Positions 1-9,231 of a stretch of DNA of 64,000 nt are shown in pieces. Under the pieces are notes generated by a model, which searched no databases, was not told the DNA's origin, and was given only the letters and a program-made list of their open reading frames with translations. Position numbers and translations under genes: made by a program. Where the stretch lies: assembly GCA_023460955.1 (NCBI GenBank), contig JAEWOH010000002.1, positions 27,140-91,139 on the forward strand, given 5' to 3'. Origin of the DNA: Bacillota bacterium (GTDB lineage: Bacteria; Bacillota; Clostridia; Acetivibrionales; DSM-1351). Numbering within the stretch: the stretch's first letter is position 1; each line of letters begins with the position of its first letter.

Positions 1-26
1 TAATTACCTTTATAATATCTGCTTAA

Positions 27-3000
27 TTATGCTCTGAAGTAATCTACTCCGGCTTTAAACAGCTGCTGATCCTTTTCACCCGGTACGTTTTTATAGACAT
101 TGGAGCCTATTCTCTCAGAATGACCCATCTTACCGAAAACTCTTCCATCAGGACTGGTAATACCTTCAATTGCATTTATTGAACCGTTTGGATTGAAGCT
201 GATATCGTAGGTCGGTTTTCCATTGAGGTCTACATACTGAGTTGCGATCTGTCCATTGGCTTCCAGTGTTTTAAGAACATCTTCACTGGCGGTGAATCTG
301 CCCTCACCATGCGAAATTGCTATGGTATGAGTATCTCCAACCTTAACATTATTCAACCACGGTGACAGATTTGAAGTTATCCTGGTGTTTACAAGACAGC
401 TTTGATGGCGGCCGATGGTGTTGAAGGTCAACGTCGGGCAGCTTTCATCAATATCCCTGATTTCTCCGAAGGGCAGCAGGCCAAGCTTTATCAATGCCTG
501 GAACCCGTTACAGATACCCATAACCAAACCATCTCTCTGTTTCAGAAGTCTCATCACGGCCTGACTTACAACAGGATTTCTGAAAGCTGTGGCAATAAAT
601 TTTCCTGAGCCTTCGGGTTCATCACCTGCGCTGAAGCCGCCCGGAATCATTATTATCTGGGAATTGTCAATCAAGCTTTCCATGGCTTTAATGGTTTCTT
701 CTATATCATTGTGTGAAAGGTTCTTAATTACAAGGGTCTCGACAAGTCCACCTGCATTTTCAAAAACCTTTTTAGTATCATATTCACAGTTTGTGCCCGG
801 AAATACAGGTATAAATATTCTTGGCTTTGCAACCTTCGCTGAAGGTCTTGCTTTCTTTACGGTTTCATAAGTGTATTCTGACGGAATGCTTATGTTTTGC
901 TTTGTTATGGTGGGGAATACTTTTTCCAGTGGTTCCTGCCATTTAGCAGCAAGCATATCAACTTGCAGGTTTATATCTCCGACACTTATCACTGCTTTGT
1001 CTGTGGTTGTACCCAGGACAGTACAGTTCATACCGGCAAAAACGGTTGAAACATCTGTACCTTCAGGCAGTTCAAGTATTATTGAGCCATAGAGCGGCTT
1101 AAATAGCAGTGCAGTATCTATAGCCTTTACAAAATCAAACCCCAGCATATTTCCGAAGGTCATTTTGCTGATTATTTCTGCTATACCGCCTTCTTTAACA
1201 GAGCTTGCTGACAAAATTGCTTTTTGTGCTGCCAGATTGTATACGGCACTGTATATTATATCAAGTTCATCAAAGTCAGGGAGCATGTTTTCGTCCAAGC
1301 CTAGTGTAAGAAGTACAACTTGGCTGCCTGAAGCTTTAAACTCGTTGGAGACCACATTGTTTACATTTACTGTATCTACTGCAAAGGAAACCAGTGTAGG
1401 CGGAACATCCAGGTCCTTGAAGCTGCCTGACATACTGTCTTTTCCACCTATTGCAGCAGTTCCCAGCTTAATCTGTGCATAGTAAGCTCCCAACAGCGCG
1501 CTCAAAGGCTTTCCCCATCGTTTGGCATCCTTGCCGGGCTTTTCAAAATACTCCTGAAGAGTCAGTCTTATTTTCTTATAATCTCCGCCCATTGCTGCAA
1601 TCTTGGCAACAGATTCAATGACTGCAAATACTGCACCGTGGAAGGGGCTCCAAATTGATATTTCAGGGTTGTAGCCATAAGACATCAAGGTTCCAGTTGT
1701 AGTATCACCTTCCATAAGCGGAAGCTTTGCTGCCATACCTTCTGCAGGTGTCAGCTGGTGCTTTCCTCCGAAAGGCATCAGAACGGTATTGGAACCTATT
1801 GTTGAATCAAATCTTTCTACAAGACCTTTCTGGCTGCACCTGTTAATATTTTGCAGGTTTTCAACCCACTTTTCGGTCAGGTTGTCAGTATTTATGCTCT
1901 TCGTTGTTACGGCGGTAAATTTATCAAAGTAGCTTTCTTCGTCGGGAGCAGTAATTTCTATGTCAATCCTTTGTTTTGCGCCGTTTGAATTCAGGAATTC
2001 ACGGCTCAGATCAACTATCTTTTTTCCTCTCCAGTTCATCTTCAGCCTTGGTGCAGAAGTTACTTCTGCAACCACCACAGCTTCAAGATTTTCATCATTG
2101 GAAAACCTTATAAATTTATCAACATCAGAGGCTGCAACTACTACTGCCATTCTTTCCTGTGATTCAGATATGGCGAGCTCGGTTCCGTCCAAACCTTCGT
2201 ATTTCTTCGGTACCATATCAAGATTAATTTCCAGACCATCAGCAAGCTCGCCTATCGCAACAGAAACTCCGCCTGCGCCGAAGTCATTACATCTTTTGAT
2301 AAGGGTGCTTACCTTGGGATTCCTGAACAGACGCTGTATCTTTCTCTCTGTCGGCGCATTACCCTTCTGTACTTCTGCTCCGCAGGTTACAAGTGATTCT
2401 TCGGTATGTGCCTTTGAAGAACCGGTTGCACCTCCGCAGCCGTCTCTACCTGTTCTGCCTCCAAGAAGGATAATTTTGTCGCCGGCTGCAGGCTGCATCC
2501 GAACAACATTTTTTCTTGGTGCTGCACCTATTACAGCTCCTATCTCCATTCTTTTTGCAACATAGCCTTCATTATATATTTCCGCCACCTGACCAGTTGC
2601 CAGTCCTATCTGGTTACCGTAGGAGCTGTAGCCTGCGGCGGCGCCGGTAGTTATTTTCTTCTGCGGAAGCTTTCCGGGTATAGTGTCTTCCATCCTGGTT
2701 CTGGGGTCACCGCTTCCGGTTACCCTCATAGCCTGATATACGTATACCCTTCCTGACAGCGGATCGCGGATGGCGCCGCCGAGGCAGGTTGCAGCACCTC
2801 CGAAGGGTTCTATTTCTGTAGGATGGTTGTGAGTTTCGTTTTTGAACATAACAAGCCATTCTTCATTCTTGCCGTTAATATCAGCATTGACTACAATACT
2901 GCACGCATTAATCTCATCAGAAAGGTCTAAATCCTCAAGTTTCCCCTGCTTTTTGAGAGCTTTCATAGCCATAAGGGCAACATCCATAAGACAAACGTCC

Positions 3001-3815
3001 TTATCGTCACGACCCTTATAAATCTCTTCTCTTGCGGCTTTATAATCATTAAAGGTTTTTTCGATAATATCTGTATATTTTCCTTTTTCGAATTTAACAC
3101 TGTCTATACAGGTAAGGAAGGTAGTATGTCTGCAGTGATCCGACCAGTAAGTATCAATCATTCTCATTTCTGTTACTGAAGGATCTCTCTTCTCTGTATT
3201 CTTAAAATATCCCTGACAAAATACAATGTCGTCAAAAGACATGGCGAAACCCATTTCCTTCAGAAGACCTGAAAGCTGGTTATGATCCATGTTTATAAAG
3301 CCGTTGATGTTAGCCACATCCTCCGGCTGCTCAACCACGGTTTTCAGTGTTTCAGGCTTCTCCATTCTGGCTTCCTGACTTTCAACAGGATTTATATAGT
3401 ATTTTTTTATTTCGATCAGATCCTGGTCTGTTATTGAGCCGCCCAGCACGATAACTCTTGCAGCTTTTATTTCGGGTCTTTCTCCTTGAGTGAGCAGCTG
3501 CATGCATTGGGCTGCGGAGTCAGCTCTCTGGTCATACTGACCGGGAAGGTATTCCACTGCAAAAGCTCTGCAGTTTTGGGGTATTATATATTCTTCATCA
3601 TAAGCGTAGTCAACAGGCGGCTCTGAAAAGATAGTATTTCTTGCTTTAATATACTCTTCCTCACTTATTCCCTCAATATCATATCTATTAATAATCTGAA
3701 CAGTCTCAAGAGCCTTAATCCCAAGGGTTTCTTTAAGGTCTGACATAAGCCCTTGAGCCTCAACATCATAAGGTTTCTTCTTTTCAACAAACAGTCTTTT
3801 AACTACACTTTTCAT
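27..3815 (-). CDS. purL: phosphoribosylformylglycinamidine synthase, single-chain
   Basis: It makes FGAM from FGAR, glutamine and ATP in cytosolic purine synthesis. The protein is about 1262 aa, the size of single-chain enzymes, and carries synthetase and glutaminase parts in one polypeptide. A PurS-like N-terminal region comes first, then duplicated AIRS-type ATP-binding domains with the motif FKNETHNHPTEIEPFGGAAT. The C-terminal class I glutaminase domain has GTNCEYD, GGFSAGDEPEGSG and the nucleophile loop GICNGFQA, with Cys near residue 1100. I chose the ATG at 3815 (MKSVVKRLF) because GGGG lies just upstream. The frame stays open to 3905, but those extra codons are hydrophobic and lack a Shine-Dalgarno. 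Bacillus uses separate PurS, PurQ and PurL; clostridia often use this fused form. No other pur gene is in the window. It diverges from a LysR regulator. Confidence 0.97.
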   Translation of the reverse strand: MKSVVKRLFVEKKKPYDVEAQGLMSDLKETLGIKALETVQIINRYDIEGISEEEYIKARNTIFSEPPVDYAYDEEYIIPQNCRAFAVEYLPGQYDQRADSAAQCMQLLTQGERPEIKAARVIVLGGSITDQDLIEIKKYYINPVESQEARMEKPETLKTVVEQPEDVANINGFINMDHNQLSGLLKEMGFAMSFDDIVFCQGYFKNTEKRDPSVTEMRMIDTYWSDHCRHTTFLTCIDSVKFEKGKYTDIIEKTFNDYKAAREEIYKGRDDKDVCLMDVALMAMKALKKQGKLEDLDLSDEINACSIVVNADINGKNEEWLVMFKNETHNHPTEIEPFGGAATCLGGAIRDPLSGRVYVYQAMRVTGSGDPRTRMEDTIPGKLPQKKITTGAAAGYSSYGNQIGLATGQVAEIYNEGYVAKRMEIGAVIGAAPRKNVVRMQPAAGDKIILLGGRTGRDGCGGATGSSKAHTEESLVTCGAEVQKGNAPTERKIQRLFRNPKVSTLIKRCNDFGAGGVSVAIGELADGLEINLDMVPKKYEGLDGTELAISESQERMAVVVAASDVDKFIRFSNDENLEAVVVAEVTSAPRLKMNWRGKKIVDLSREFLNSNGAKQRIDIEITAPDEESYFDKFTAVTTKSINTDNLTEKWVENLQNINRCSQKGLVERFDSTIGSNTVLMPFGGKHQLTPAEGMAAKLPLMEGDTTTGTLMSYGYNPEISIWSPFHGAVFAVIESVAKIAAMGGDYKKIRLTLQEYFEKPGKDAKRWGKPLSALLGAYYAQIKLGTAAIGGKDSMSGSFKDLDVPPTLVSFAVDTVNVNNVVSNEFKASGSQVVLLTLGLDENMLPDFDELDIIYSAVYNLAAQKAILSASSVKEGGIAEIISKMTFGNMLGFDFVKAIDTALLFKPLYGSIILELPEGTDVSTVFAGMNCTVLGTTTDKAVISVGDINLQVDMLAAKWQEPLEKVFPTITKQNISIPSEYTYETVKKARPSAKVAKPRIFIPVFPGTNCEYDTKKVFENAGGLVETLVIKNLSHNDIEETIKAMESLIDNSQIIMIPGGFSAGDEPEGSGKFIATAFRNPVVSQAVMRLLKQRDGLVMGICNGFQALIKLGLLPFGEIRDIDESCPTLTFNTIGRHQSCLVNTRITSNLSPWLNNVKVGDTHTIAISHGEGRFTASEDVLKTLEANGQIATQYVDLNGKPTYDISFNPNGSINAIEGITSPDGRVFGKMGHSERIGSNVYKNVPGEKDQQLFKAGVDYFRA

Positions 3816-3864
3816 TATTAACCCCATTTCCGGCAAGTAACTGCCTATGCAAAAACTCAATAAT

Positions 3865-3907
3865 TTATAATTTAAGATGATAATTAAATTATAATATGAT
3901 ATCATAT
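3865..3907. promoter_or_regulatory. two palindromes in the purL/lysR divergent region
   Basis: An 11-bp perfect inverted repeat, TTATAATTTAA and TTAAATTATAA, has an 8-nt centre at 3865-3894. The palindrome ATATGATATCATAT follows at 3894-3907. Both lie between the divergent purL and LysR genes, where LysR regulators usually bind. An operator role is inferred; the local AT-richness makes chance palindromes more likely. Confidence 0.35.
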
Positions 3908-3951
3908 ATTAGTAAAATTAATGTTATTAATACTATAAATTAGGAGCACTT

Positions 3952-4830
3952 ATGGATATTAATTTTGAGTTATACAAAATATTTTATTACTGTTCTGAAA
4001 ACCAAAGCTTCTCAAAAGCTGCACAAAAGCTCTTTATATCTCAATCAGCAGTAAGTCAGTCCATTAAACAGCTGGAAACACAACTTGGCGTTACTCTATT
4101 CCATAGGAAGCCAAGAGCAATACAATTAACTACTGAAGGTGAAATGCTCTTGAGTTATATTTCTCAGGCTTTCAATTACATCAAAACTGCAGAAGCTAAA
4201 ATTCAGGAAATGGAAGGCCTGAAGGCTGGAGAAATAAGGATTGGAGTAAGTGATTCCATCTGTAAATATTTTGTGATGCCTTTTATTAAAAAATTCGGCA
4301 GCAAGTATCCTCAGATATCAATAAAAGTTATTAACAGGACTACACCGCAACTATTAGAAGTACTAAAAAATGGCATTGTGGATATTATAATTTCAACATT
4401 GCCGGTAAATTCTGAAATTTTTTCGTCAGTTCCCTTTGTGACTGTTGAAGACATTTTTGTAGCCTCTGAAAAATATTCAGAATTAAAAGGTAAAAAGCTT
4501 ACCATCAAAGAATTAAACAGTTATCCGCTTGTTATGCTTCCGCCTGACAGTTCAACAAGAAAAGCAATTAATGCTTTTTTTGAAAAGCATGGGTTAAGCT
4601 GTACTCCCGAAATAGAACTTGAAAGTCTAGACCTGCTTGTGGAATTTGCATTAATCGGAACCGGTATAGCATATGTTCTCAAAGAAAGTGTAAATGAAAG
4701 AATTAAAAACGGGCAGTTATTCCAGATAGATATCTGTGAAAAACCCCCGCAAAGAGAAATCGGAATAGTTACAATGAAAAATGTAATATTGTCAAAAGCA
4801 GTAAAAACTTTTATTGAAATACTTAAATAA
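3952..4830 (+). CDS. LysR family transcriptional regulator
   Basis: A 292-aa one-component DNA-binding regulator. Residues 1-60 form the winged HTH, with the typical LysR signature around FSKAAQKLFISQSAVSQSIK and QLGVTLFHR. Residues of about 90-292 form the periplasmic-binding-protein-like effector domain (GEIRIGVSDSICKYFVMPF). The start ATG has AGGAG five bases upstream. It is divergent from purL, and its 3' end overlaps the convergent HD-GYP gene by 8 bp. The target and effector cannot be read from the sequence. Control of purL or of itself is possible from position alone. Confidence 0.93.
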   Translation: MDINFELYKIFYYCSENQSFSKAAQKLFISQSAVSQSIKQLETQLGVTLFHRKPRAIQLTTEGEMLLSYISQAFNYIKTAEAKIQEMEGLKAGEIRIGVSDSICKYFVMPFIKKFGSKYPQISIKVINRTTPQLLEVLKNGIVDIIISTLPVNSEIFSSVPFVTVEDIFVASEKYSELKGKKLTIKELNSYPLVMLPPDSSTRKAINAFFEKHGLSCTPEIELESLDLLVEFALIGTGIAYVLKESVNERIKNGQLFQIDICEKPPQREIGIVTMKNVILSKAVKTFIEILK

Positions 4831-5872
4831 ACTCCTTTATAAGTTGATCCTTCTCAACTGAAAGGTCTACAAAGTCTTCATCGACTCTTAATACAGGCGC
4901 GTAAACACATTGATTGGGTACATAAACAACCTCACCAATTTGTCCGTTCTTCAATCTTACTTTGGAACCCACATAATAACTTGGCATATTTGTAAACATA
5001 ACCATCATAATTTTGGGATCAACTGTGTCAAAACCGACATTTTCCAACTCTTTAAACGCTGTAAAAGGAGTTTGCCTTCCTCTGTAAACTCTTTCAGAGG
5101 TTATTGCATCAAATATATCCGCAACTGTTACAATTTTTGAATAAAGATTTTTCTGGCTGCCTTTTATACCAAATGGATAACCGGTACCGTTTTCTTTCTC
5201 ATGATGCATTATAACTGCTCTCTTGACATCCATATTAATTACATTAATATTTTTGACTATTTCATATCCATAAACAGTGTGCTTTTTCATAATTTCGAAT
5301 TCCTGATCGGTTAACGGGCCCTTTTTGTTTAGTATTTCCAGAGGAATATGAGCCTTTCCCACATCATGAAGCAGGCCAGCCATTACAATATCTTTAAGCT
5401 GCTTTTTATTGAAACCCAGCCACTTGCCTAAAAGCATTGAATAAACTGAAACATTTACAAGGTGAGAATATGTGTAGGAATCTGCAATTCTCACGGTATT
5501 TACGCAGTCCATCAAAGAACTGCAATCATTTAACTTGCTGTAGATATGTTCAGATATATCTTCTGCTTTATTGAAATCCAGTTCTTTTCCCGATGCAAGA
5601 TCCTGTACCAACAGTTTAGCAGTATTTACATCCTCTATATACTTTTTTTGATCTACACTTATCTTGTCATCAGATAAATAATCATTGCCATGGATTGGAT
5701 TGGAATTAAATATGAATACCTTGTCTATTCTAAATTCAATTAGTTTTTGAAGGATATACTCGGTAACAATGGTATTGGTGGGAACAATCATATTTCCGCC
5801 CACTGAGTATACATCCTCACCCAGATAGTTGCCCAGAATAGCTTCACTGACTTCGACATATATTTTATCCAT
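4823..5872 (-). CDS. HD-GYP domain cyclic di-nucleotide phosphodiesterase
   Basis: A protein of about 349 aa. Its HD-GYP domain has the metal pair HD at 169-170 (GLLHDVGKAHIP), HH at 223-224 and the GYP loop at 231-233 (GTGYPFG). Proteins with this full motif set hydrolyse cyclic di-GMP or related dinucleotides. The N-terminal 120 residues have no recognisable domain. A short beta-rich tail follows the catalytic domain (VGSKVRLKNGQIGEVVYVP). I chose the ATG at 5872 (MDKIYVEV) because GGGCGGG lies nine bases upstream; a longer reading to 5986 has no ribosome site. There is no receiver domain or membrane segment, so it is probably cytosolic. Confidence 0.9.
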   Translation of the reverse strand: MDKIYVEVSEAILGNYLGEDVYSVGGNMIVPTNTIVTEYILQKLIEFRIDKVFIFNSNPIHGNDYLSDDKISVDQKKYIEDVNTAKLLVQDLASGKELDFNKAEDISEHIYSKLNDCSSLMDCVNTVRIADSYTYSHLVNVSVYSMLLGKWLGFNKKQLKDIVMAGLLHDVGKAHIPLEILNKKGPLTDQEFEIMKKHTVYGYEIVKNINVINMDVKRAVIMHHEKENGTGYPFGIKGSQKNLYSKIVTVADIFDAITSERVYRGRQTPFTAFKELENVGFDTVDPKIMMVMFTNMPSYYVGSKVRLKNGQIGEVVYVPNQCVYAPVLRVDEDFVDLSVEKDQLIKEFI

Positions 5873-6034
5873 TATGTTATCCCGCCCGCTTTCAAATTCT
5901 TTGCGATTTATTAATTTCGCAATTCTAATGCTAATATTTAACATTTTGAATATATTATATAACAATATTAGTAAATAGTCACCCATAATTCGGCATTAAA
6001 ATACATTTTCTGTAAAAATAATTATGAGATTTTT

Positions 6035-6061
6035 GGGAACCTATTTCCATACAAGTACGTC
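6035..6061 (+). promoter_or_regulatory. ECF-sigma-like promoter of the ABC operon
   Basis: GGGAAC (6035-6040) is separated by 17 bp from CGTC (6058-6061). This resembles the AAC...CGTC core of Bacillus extracytoplasmic-function sigma factor promoters. It lies about 40 bp before the TTG start of the ABC ATPase gene. The match is by eye only. Confidence 0.4.
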
Positions 6062-6102
6062 TAATGTATGATAGGTAATATAAGGTAAAGGAGGATGATT
6101 TA

Positions 6103-6819
6103 TTGGAGTATCTCATTCAAGTAAAAGGGGTCAGAAAGGTATACAGGGTAGGTAACGAAAAAGTAGTAGCCCTTGATAATATTGATCTTTCAATCAAGAA
6201 AGGTGAAATTTGCTGTCTTTTGGGAACTTCCGGATCAGGAAAATCTACTCTGCTTAACTTAATGGCAGGGCTGGAAAAGCCCAGCAGAGGTGAAATTATA
6301 ATTAAAAATATTCATGTTGAAAAGCTTGACGAAAAAAAACTCGTAATTTTAAGGCAAAAATACATAGGTTTTGTTTTTCAATCTTATAATCTTTTGCCCA
6401 ACCTTACTGCATTGGAAAATGTAGGACTTCCCCTTACCTTTAAGGGAATCCCTCGAAGGATAAGGGATAAACGGTCAAGACATATGCTCAACTCTGTTGG
6501 ACTTAACTCACACAGCAACAGGAAACCATCTCAAATGAGCGGAGGACAACAGCAAAGAGTGGGTATAGCCAGAGCCTTTGTGGGAAACCCTGAAATAATC
6601 TTTGCAGATGAGCCTACCGGAAATCTTGATTCAAAAACTACTCTTGAAGTTATGAATCTAATAACCGAAATTGCCAGAAACAATAAGCAGACTCTGATTA
6701 TTGTAACCCATGATATCAATATAGCCAGGTATGCTGACCGAATTATTCATATTCTTGACGGCAATATTGAAAGTATTGAAACTTTAACTCCCTGTGTAGG
6801 AGAAATAATCAATAATTAA
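6103..6819 (+). CDS. ABC transporter ATP-binding protein, MacB/LolD type
   Basis: A 238-aa ATPase of the MacB/LolD/FtsE class. Walker A is GTSGSGKST (41-49), the signature is MSGGQQQRVGIARA (about 145-158), Walker B is IIFADE (165-170), and the H-loop is VTHD. The start is TTG at 6103, set by a near-perfect Shine-Dalgarno AAAGGAGG eight bases upstream. Next come the beta-repeat protein (6853) and the MacB-like permease (9218) on the same strand with tight spacing, so the three form one operon. It powers a mechanotransmission-type exporter or envelope machine; the substrate is unknown. Confidence 0.93.
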   Translation: MEYLIQVKGVRKVYRVGNEKVVALDNIDLSIKKGEICCLLGTSGSGKSTLLNLMAGLEKPSRGEIIIKNIHVEKLDEKKLVILRQKYIGFVFQSYNLLPNLTALENVGLPLTFKGIPRRIRDKRSRHMLNSVGLNSHSNRKPSQMSGGQQQRVGIARAFVGNPEIIFADEPTGNLDSKTTLEVMNLITEIARNNKQTLIIVTHDINIARYADRIIHILDGNIESIETLTPCVGEIINN

Positions 6820-6852
6820 TAAGAAAAGCCTGAGGGCTTGGAGGCAAAACTT

Positions 6853-9231
6853 ATGAAAAAAATGAAAAAAATCACTTCGATTCTTTTAATCTTTATTGTT
6901 CTTTTAACAAACCTGTTTGTTACAATACCTGTTAATGCTGCTCAGGATGTAGATTTGGTTACATATTTTGTTGATGAATCAAAAATTACTTCCGGCAGTG
7001 ATTTTAAAATGGATTTAACAATAGGAAACCTGTCTTCAACAGACTCAGTTACTAGTGTAAGAGTTATTGTTGATGGAAGCTCAGCCTTTTCTGTAAAGAG
7101 CTCCATACCGGTATTATCTGAAATAGAACCTGGAAAACAGGCAGTTACTGACCGTGCAACATTTACTTATAACGGCGGTTCAAATAAACTTCAAGTAACC
7201 ATCCAATATCAAAAGAACGGACTGGATTATCAGCAGGAAGACTCTATCACTATTTCTCAGGCAGTGCCAAAGGAAGAGGCTCCACCGTCTGTTGATACAT
7301 CTAAATTTGCACCTAAAATCGTTATTGCAGGAAATGCAGCAATTCCTTCGGGACAGGTAGGCGGACAGATGACCTATACGCTGCCGTTAAAAAACACCTC
7401 TCTGTATCAGGCAAAGAACATAATTATATCACCTGTTCTGGACGATTCTTCCCCTGTTGTAATGGAGTCCATGAACATATCTCAGAGTCTTGATTACCTT
7501 CAATCCAATGAAACTAAAGAGGTTAAATTTAATTTTCAAATTTCCTCCGGTGCATCAGTCAAGACCTATCCGATTAAATTCAACATTCAGTATTACAATG
7601 GTTCAAATGATTATTTCAGCACCACTGAAACAGGTTATTTGAAGCTTACTGAAGGTTCAAAGCTTCCGAAGCTGTCATTAAAGGCAGTTTCAACTAATCC
7701 ATCCCCAGTTCAGGCAGGCCAAAATTTTAAGCTTAAGCTTACTCTTGAGAATCAAGGAACAGTTTCTGCAAAAAATGTTCAGGTCACACTGCTTGGGCTT
7801 AAGAATGATGGGGCTAGTATTATCGGCAGCACCAACAAGCAAACAGATTCCATTATCTACGGCGGATATACCCAGGATTTTACATACGATCTTTCTGCTT
7901 CAACAAAGATCGAAACAGGTGCAAACAGTCTTAAGATAAGACTGGATTATAATGATGCTACAGGTTCAGTATTTACAGATGAAATTGAGTTTTTCTATAA
8001 TGTTCAGTCAGGAGGCTCTCAATCAGTAGTAGAATTAAAAAATGTTGTATCTCCTACTTCAACTCTTACTCCCGGCAGTAACGCTGTTATTGCATGTGAT
8101 GTTGCAAACACAGGCACATCCGATGCATACAATGTAAAGGTAACCATTTCAGCTGATAAGGAAATAATCCCAAGAACACTTAACACTATTTTAATTCCCA
8201 TTCTTAAAAAGGGTGAGACAAAAAATGTTCAATTTCAGCTTTTTATATCTGATGAAGCAGTGACCAAAAACTATCCGGTGGCAATCAATGTTGAGTACGA
8301 TTTATCACCCTCAGGAAACAGTGCAAAGCAGACAGCAATGCAATATGTAGGCCTTTATGTTGAAAATCCTTCCGGTAAATCTGTACCAAGACTGATAATT
8401 GATAAATACAGTGTTGATCCACAGACAGTAAATGCCGGTCAGCAGTTTACTCTGGAAGTCTCGATACTTAATACAAGCAAGACCTCAACCATTAATAATG
8501 TTAAGGTTTCTCTTGTTTCAGACGATGGGACCTTCAGTACATTAAATTCGAATTCCTTCTATATTGATTCAATAACACCAAAGTCCAGCATAATCAAAAA
8601 GGTTTCATTTACCTCTAAATCGGATGCAGCACCGAAGCAGTATACAATTAGTGTAAATTATGATTATGAAGATGAAAAAGGAAATCCTTATAACAATAAG
8701 GATGTTATCGGGATACCTCTGCTTCAGACTCCGAGACTTGTAATCGGTGATGTAAGCCTACCGCCTGAAGCTTATATTGGGAACCCTCTCCCCGTAAATG
8801 TGAGCTTTTTCAATATGGGTAAATCAACTCTCTATAATTTGATGGTGAAGCTTGAAGGAAATTTCCGTGTTGAAGGAACAAGTTATTTTGTTGGCAATTT
8901 CGAGTCAGGAAAAAGTGACTCCTTTGATGGTACTTTCATCCCCGAAGCTGCAGGACCTATAAACGGTTTTATTGTTTTTACCTATGAGGATGCAGACGGA
9001 AAACATCAGGAAGTTAAAAAGGAAATTACTCTTAACGCAATGGAAATGCCTATGCAACAGCCCATGCCCGGCGAAGGACAAATGCCTCCCACTGAAGAGA
9101 ATAAAAAGTTTCCACTTTGGGCTTATATTGCTGGAGGAGTTGCTTTACTGGCAGTAGTAGTAACCAGTATTCTTCTTATCCGAAGGAAAATCCGAAGAAG
9201 AAAGGATTTAATGTTAGATGAGGAACTTTGA
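6853..9231 (+). CDS. secreted, membrane-anchored CARDB/NEW3-like beta-repeat protein
   Basis: About 792 aa. A signal peptide (MKKMKKITSILLIFIVLLTN, likely cut after VNAA) is followed by about six Ig-like beta-sandwich repeats. The repeats share an opening of the type PxLxIxxVxxxPxxVxxGxxFxLxVxxxNxG, seen at PKLSLKAVSTNPSPVQAG, SVVELKNVVSPTSTLTPG, PRLIIDKYSVDPQTVNAG and PRLVIGDVSLPPEAYIG. A Met/Pro-rich linker (MEMPMQQPMPGEGQMPP) leads to a C-terminal membrane helix (YIAGGVALLAVVVTSILLI) and an Arg/Lys tail, so the repeats face outward. I chose the ATG at 6853, eight bases after GGAGG, over the TTG at 6838 that overlaps that site. The gene lies between an ABC ATPase and its permease, where a MacA-type adaptor would be expected. 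The role is unknown. Confidence 0.85.
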   Translation: MKKMKKITSILLIFIVLLTNLFVTIPVNAAQDVDLVTYFVDESKITSGSDFKMDLTIGNLSSTDSVTSVRVIVDGSSAFSVKSSIPVLSEIEPGKQAVTDRATFTYNGGSNKLQVTIQYQKNGLDYQQEDSITISQAVPKEEAPPSVDTSKFAPKIVIAGNAAIPSGQVGGQMTYTLPLKNTSLYQAKNIIISPVLDDSSPVVMESMNISQSLDYLQSNETKEVKFNFQISSGASVKTYPIKFNIQYYNGSNDYFSTTETGYLKLTEGSKLPKLSLKAVSTNPSPVQAGQNFKLKLTLENQGTVSAKNVQVTLLGLKNDGASIIGSTNKQTDSIIYGGYTQDFTYDLSASTKIETGANSLKIRLDYNDATGSVFTDEIEFFYNVQSGGSQSVVELKNVVSPTSTLTPGSNAVIACDVANTGTSDAYNVKVTISADKEIIPRTLNTILIPILKKGETKNVQFQLFISDEAVTKNYPVAINVEYDLSPSGNSAKQTAMQYVGLYVENPSGKSVPRLIIDKYSVDPQTVNAGQQFTLEVSILNTSKTSTINNVKVSLVSDDGTFSTLNSNSFYIDSITPKSSIIKKVSFTSKSDAAPKQYTISVNYDYEDEKGNPYNNKDVIGIPLLQTPRLVIGDVSLPPEAYIGNPLPVNVSFFNMGKSTLYNLMVKLEGNFRVEGTSYFVGNFESGKSDSFDGTFIPEAAGPINGFIVFTYEDADGKHQEVKKEITLNAMEMPMQQPMPGEGQMPPTEENKKFPLWAYIAGGVALLAVVVTSILLIRRKIRRRKDLMLDEEL

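Noticed and set aside
1960..2565. 201-aa open frame on the plus strand inside purL
   Set aside because: Shadow of purL: no ribosome site, Ser/Pro-rich composition, and the opposite strand is a well-conserved enzyme.
3816..3951. Purine riboswitch before purL
   Set aside because: The leader lacks the paired loops and conserved junction bases of the purine riboswitch; the region shows only AT-rich palindromes.
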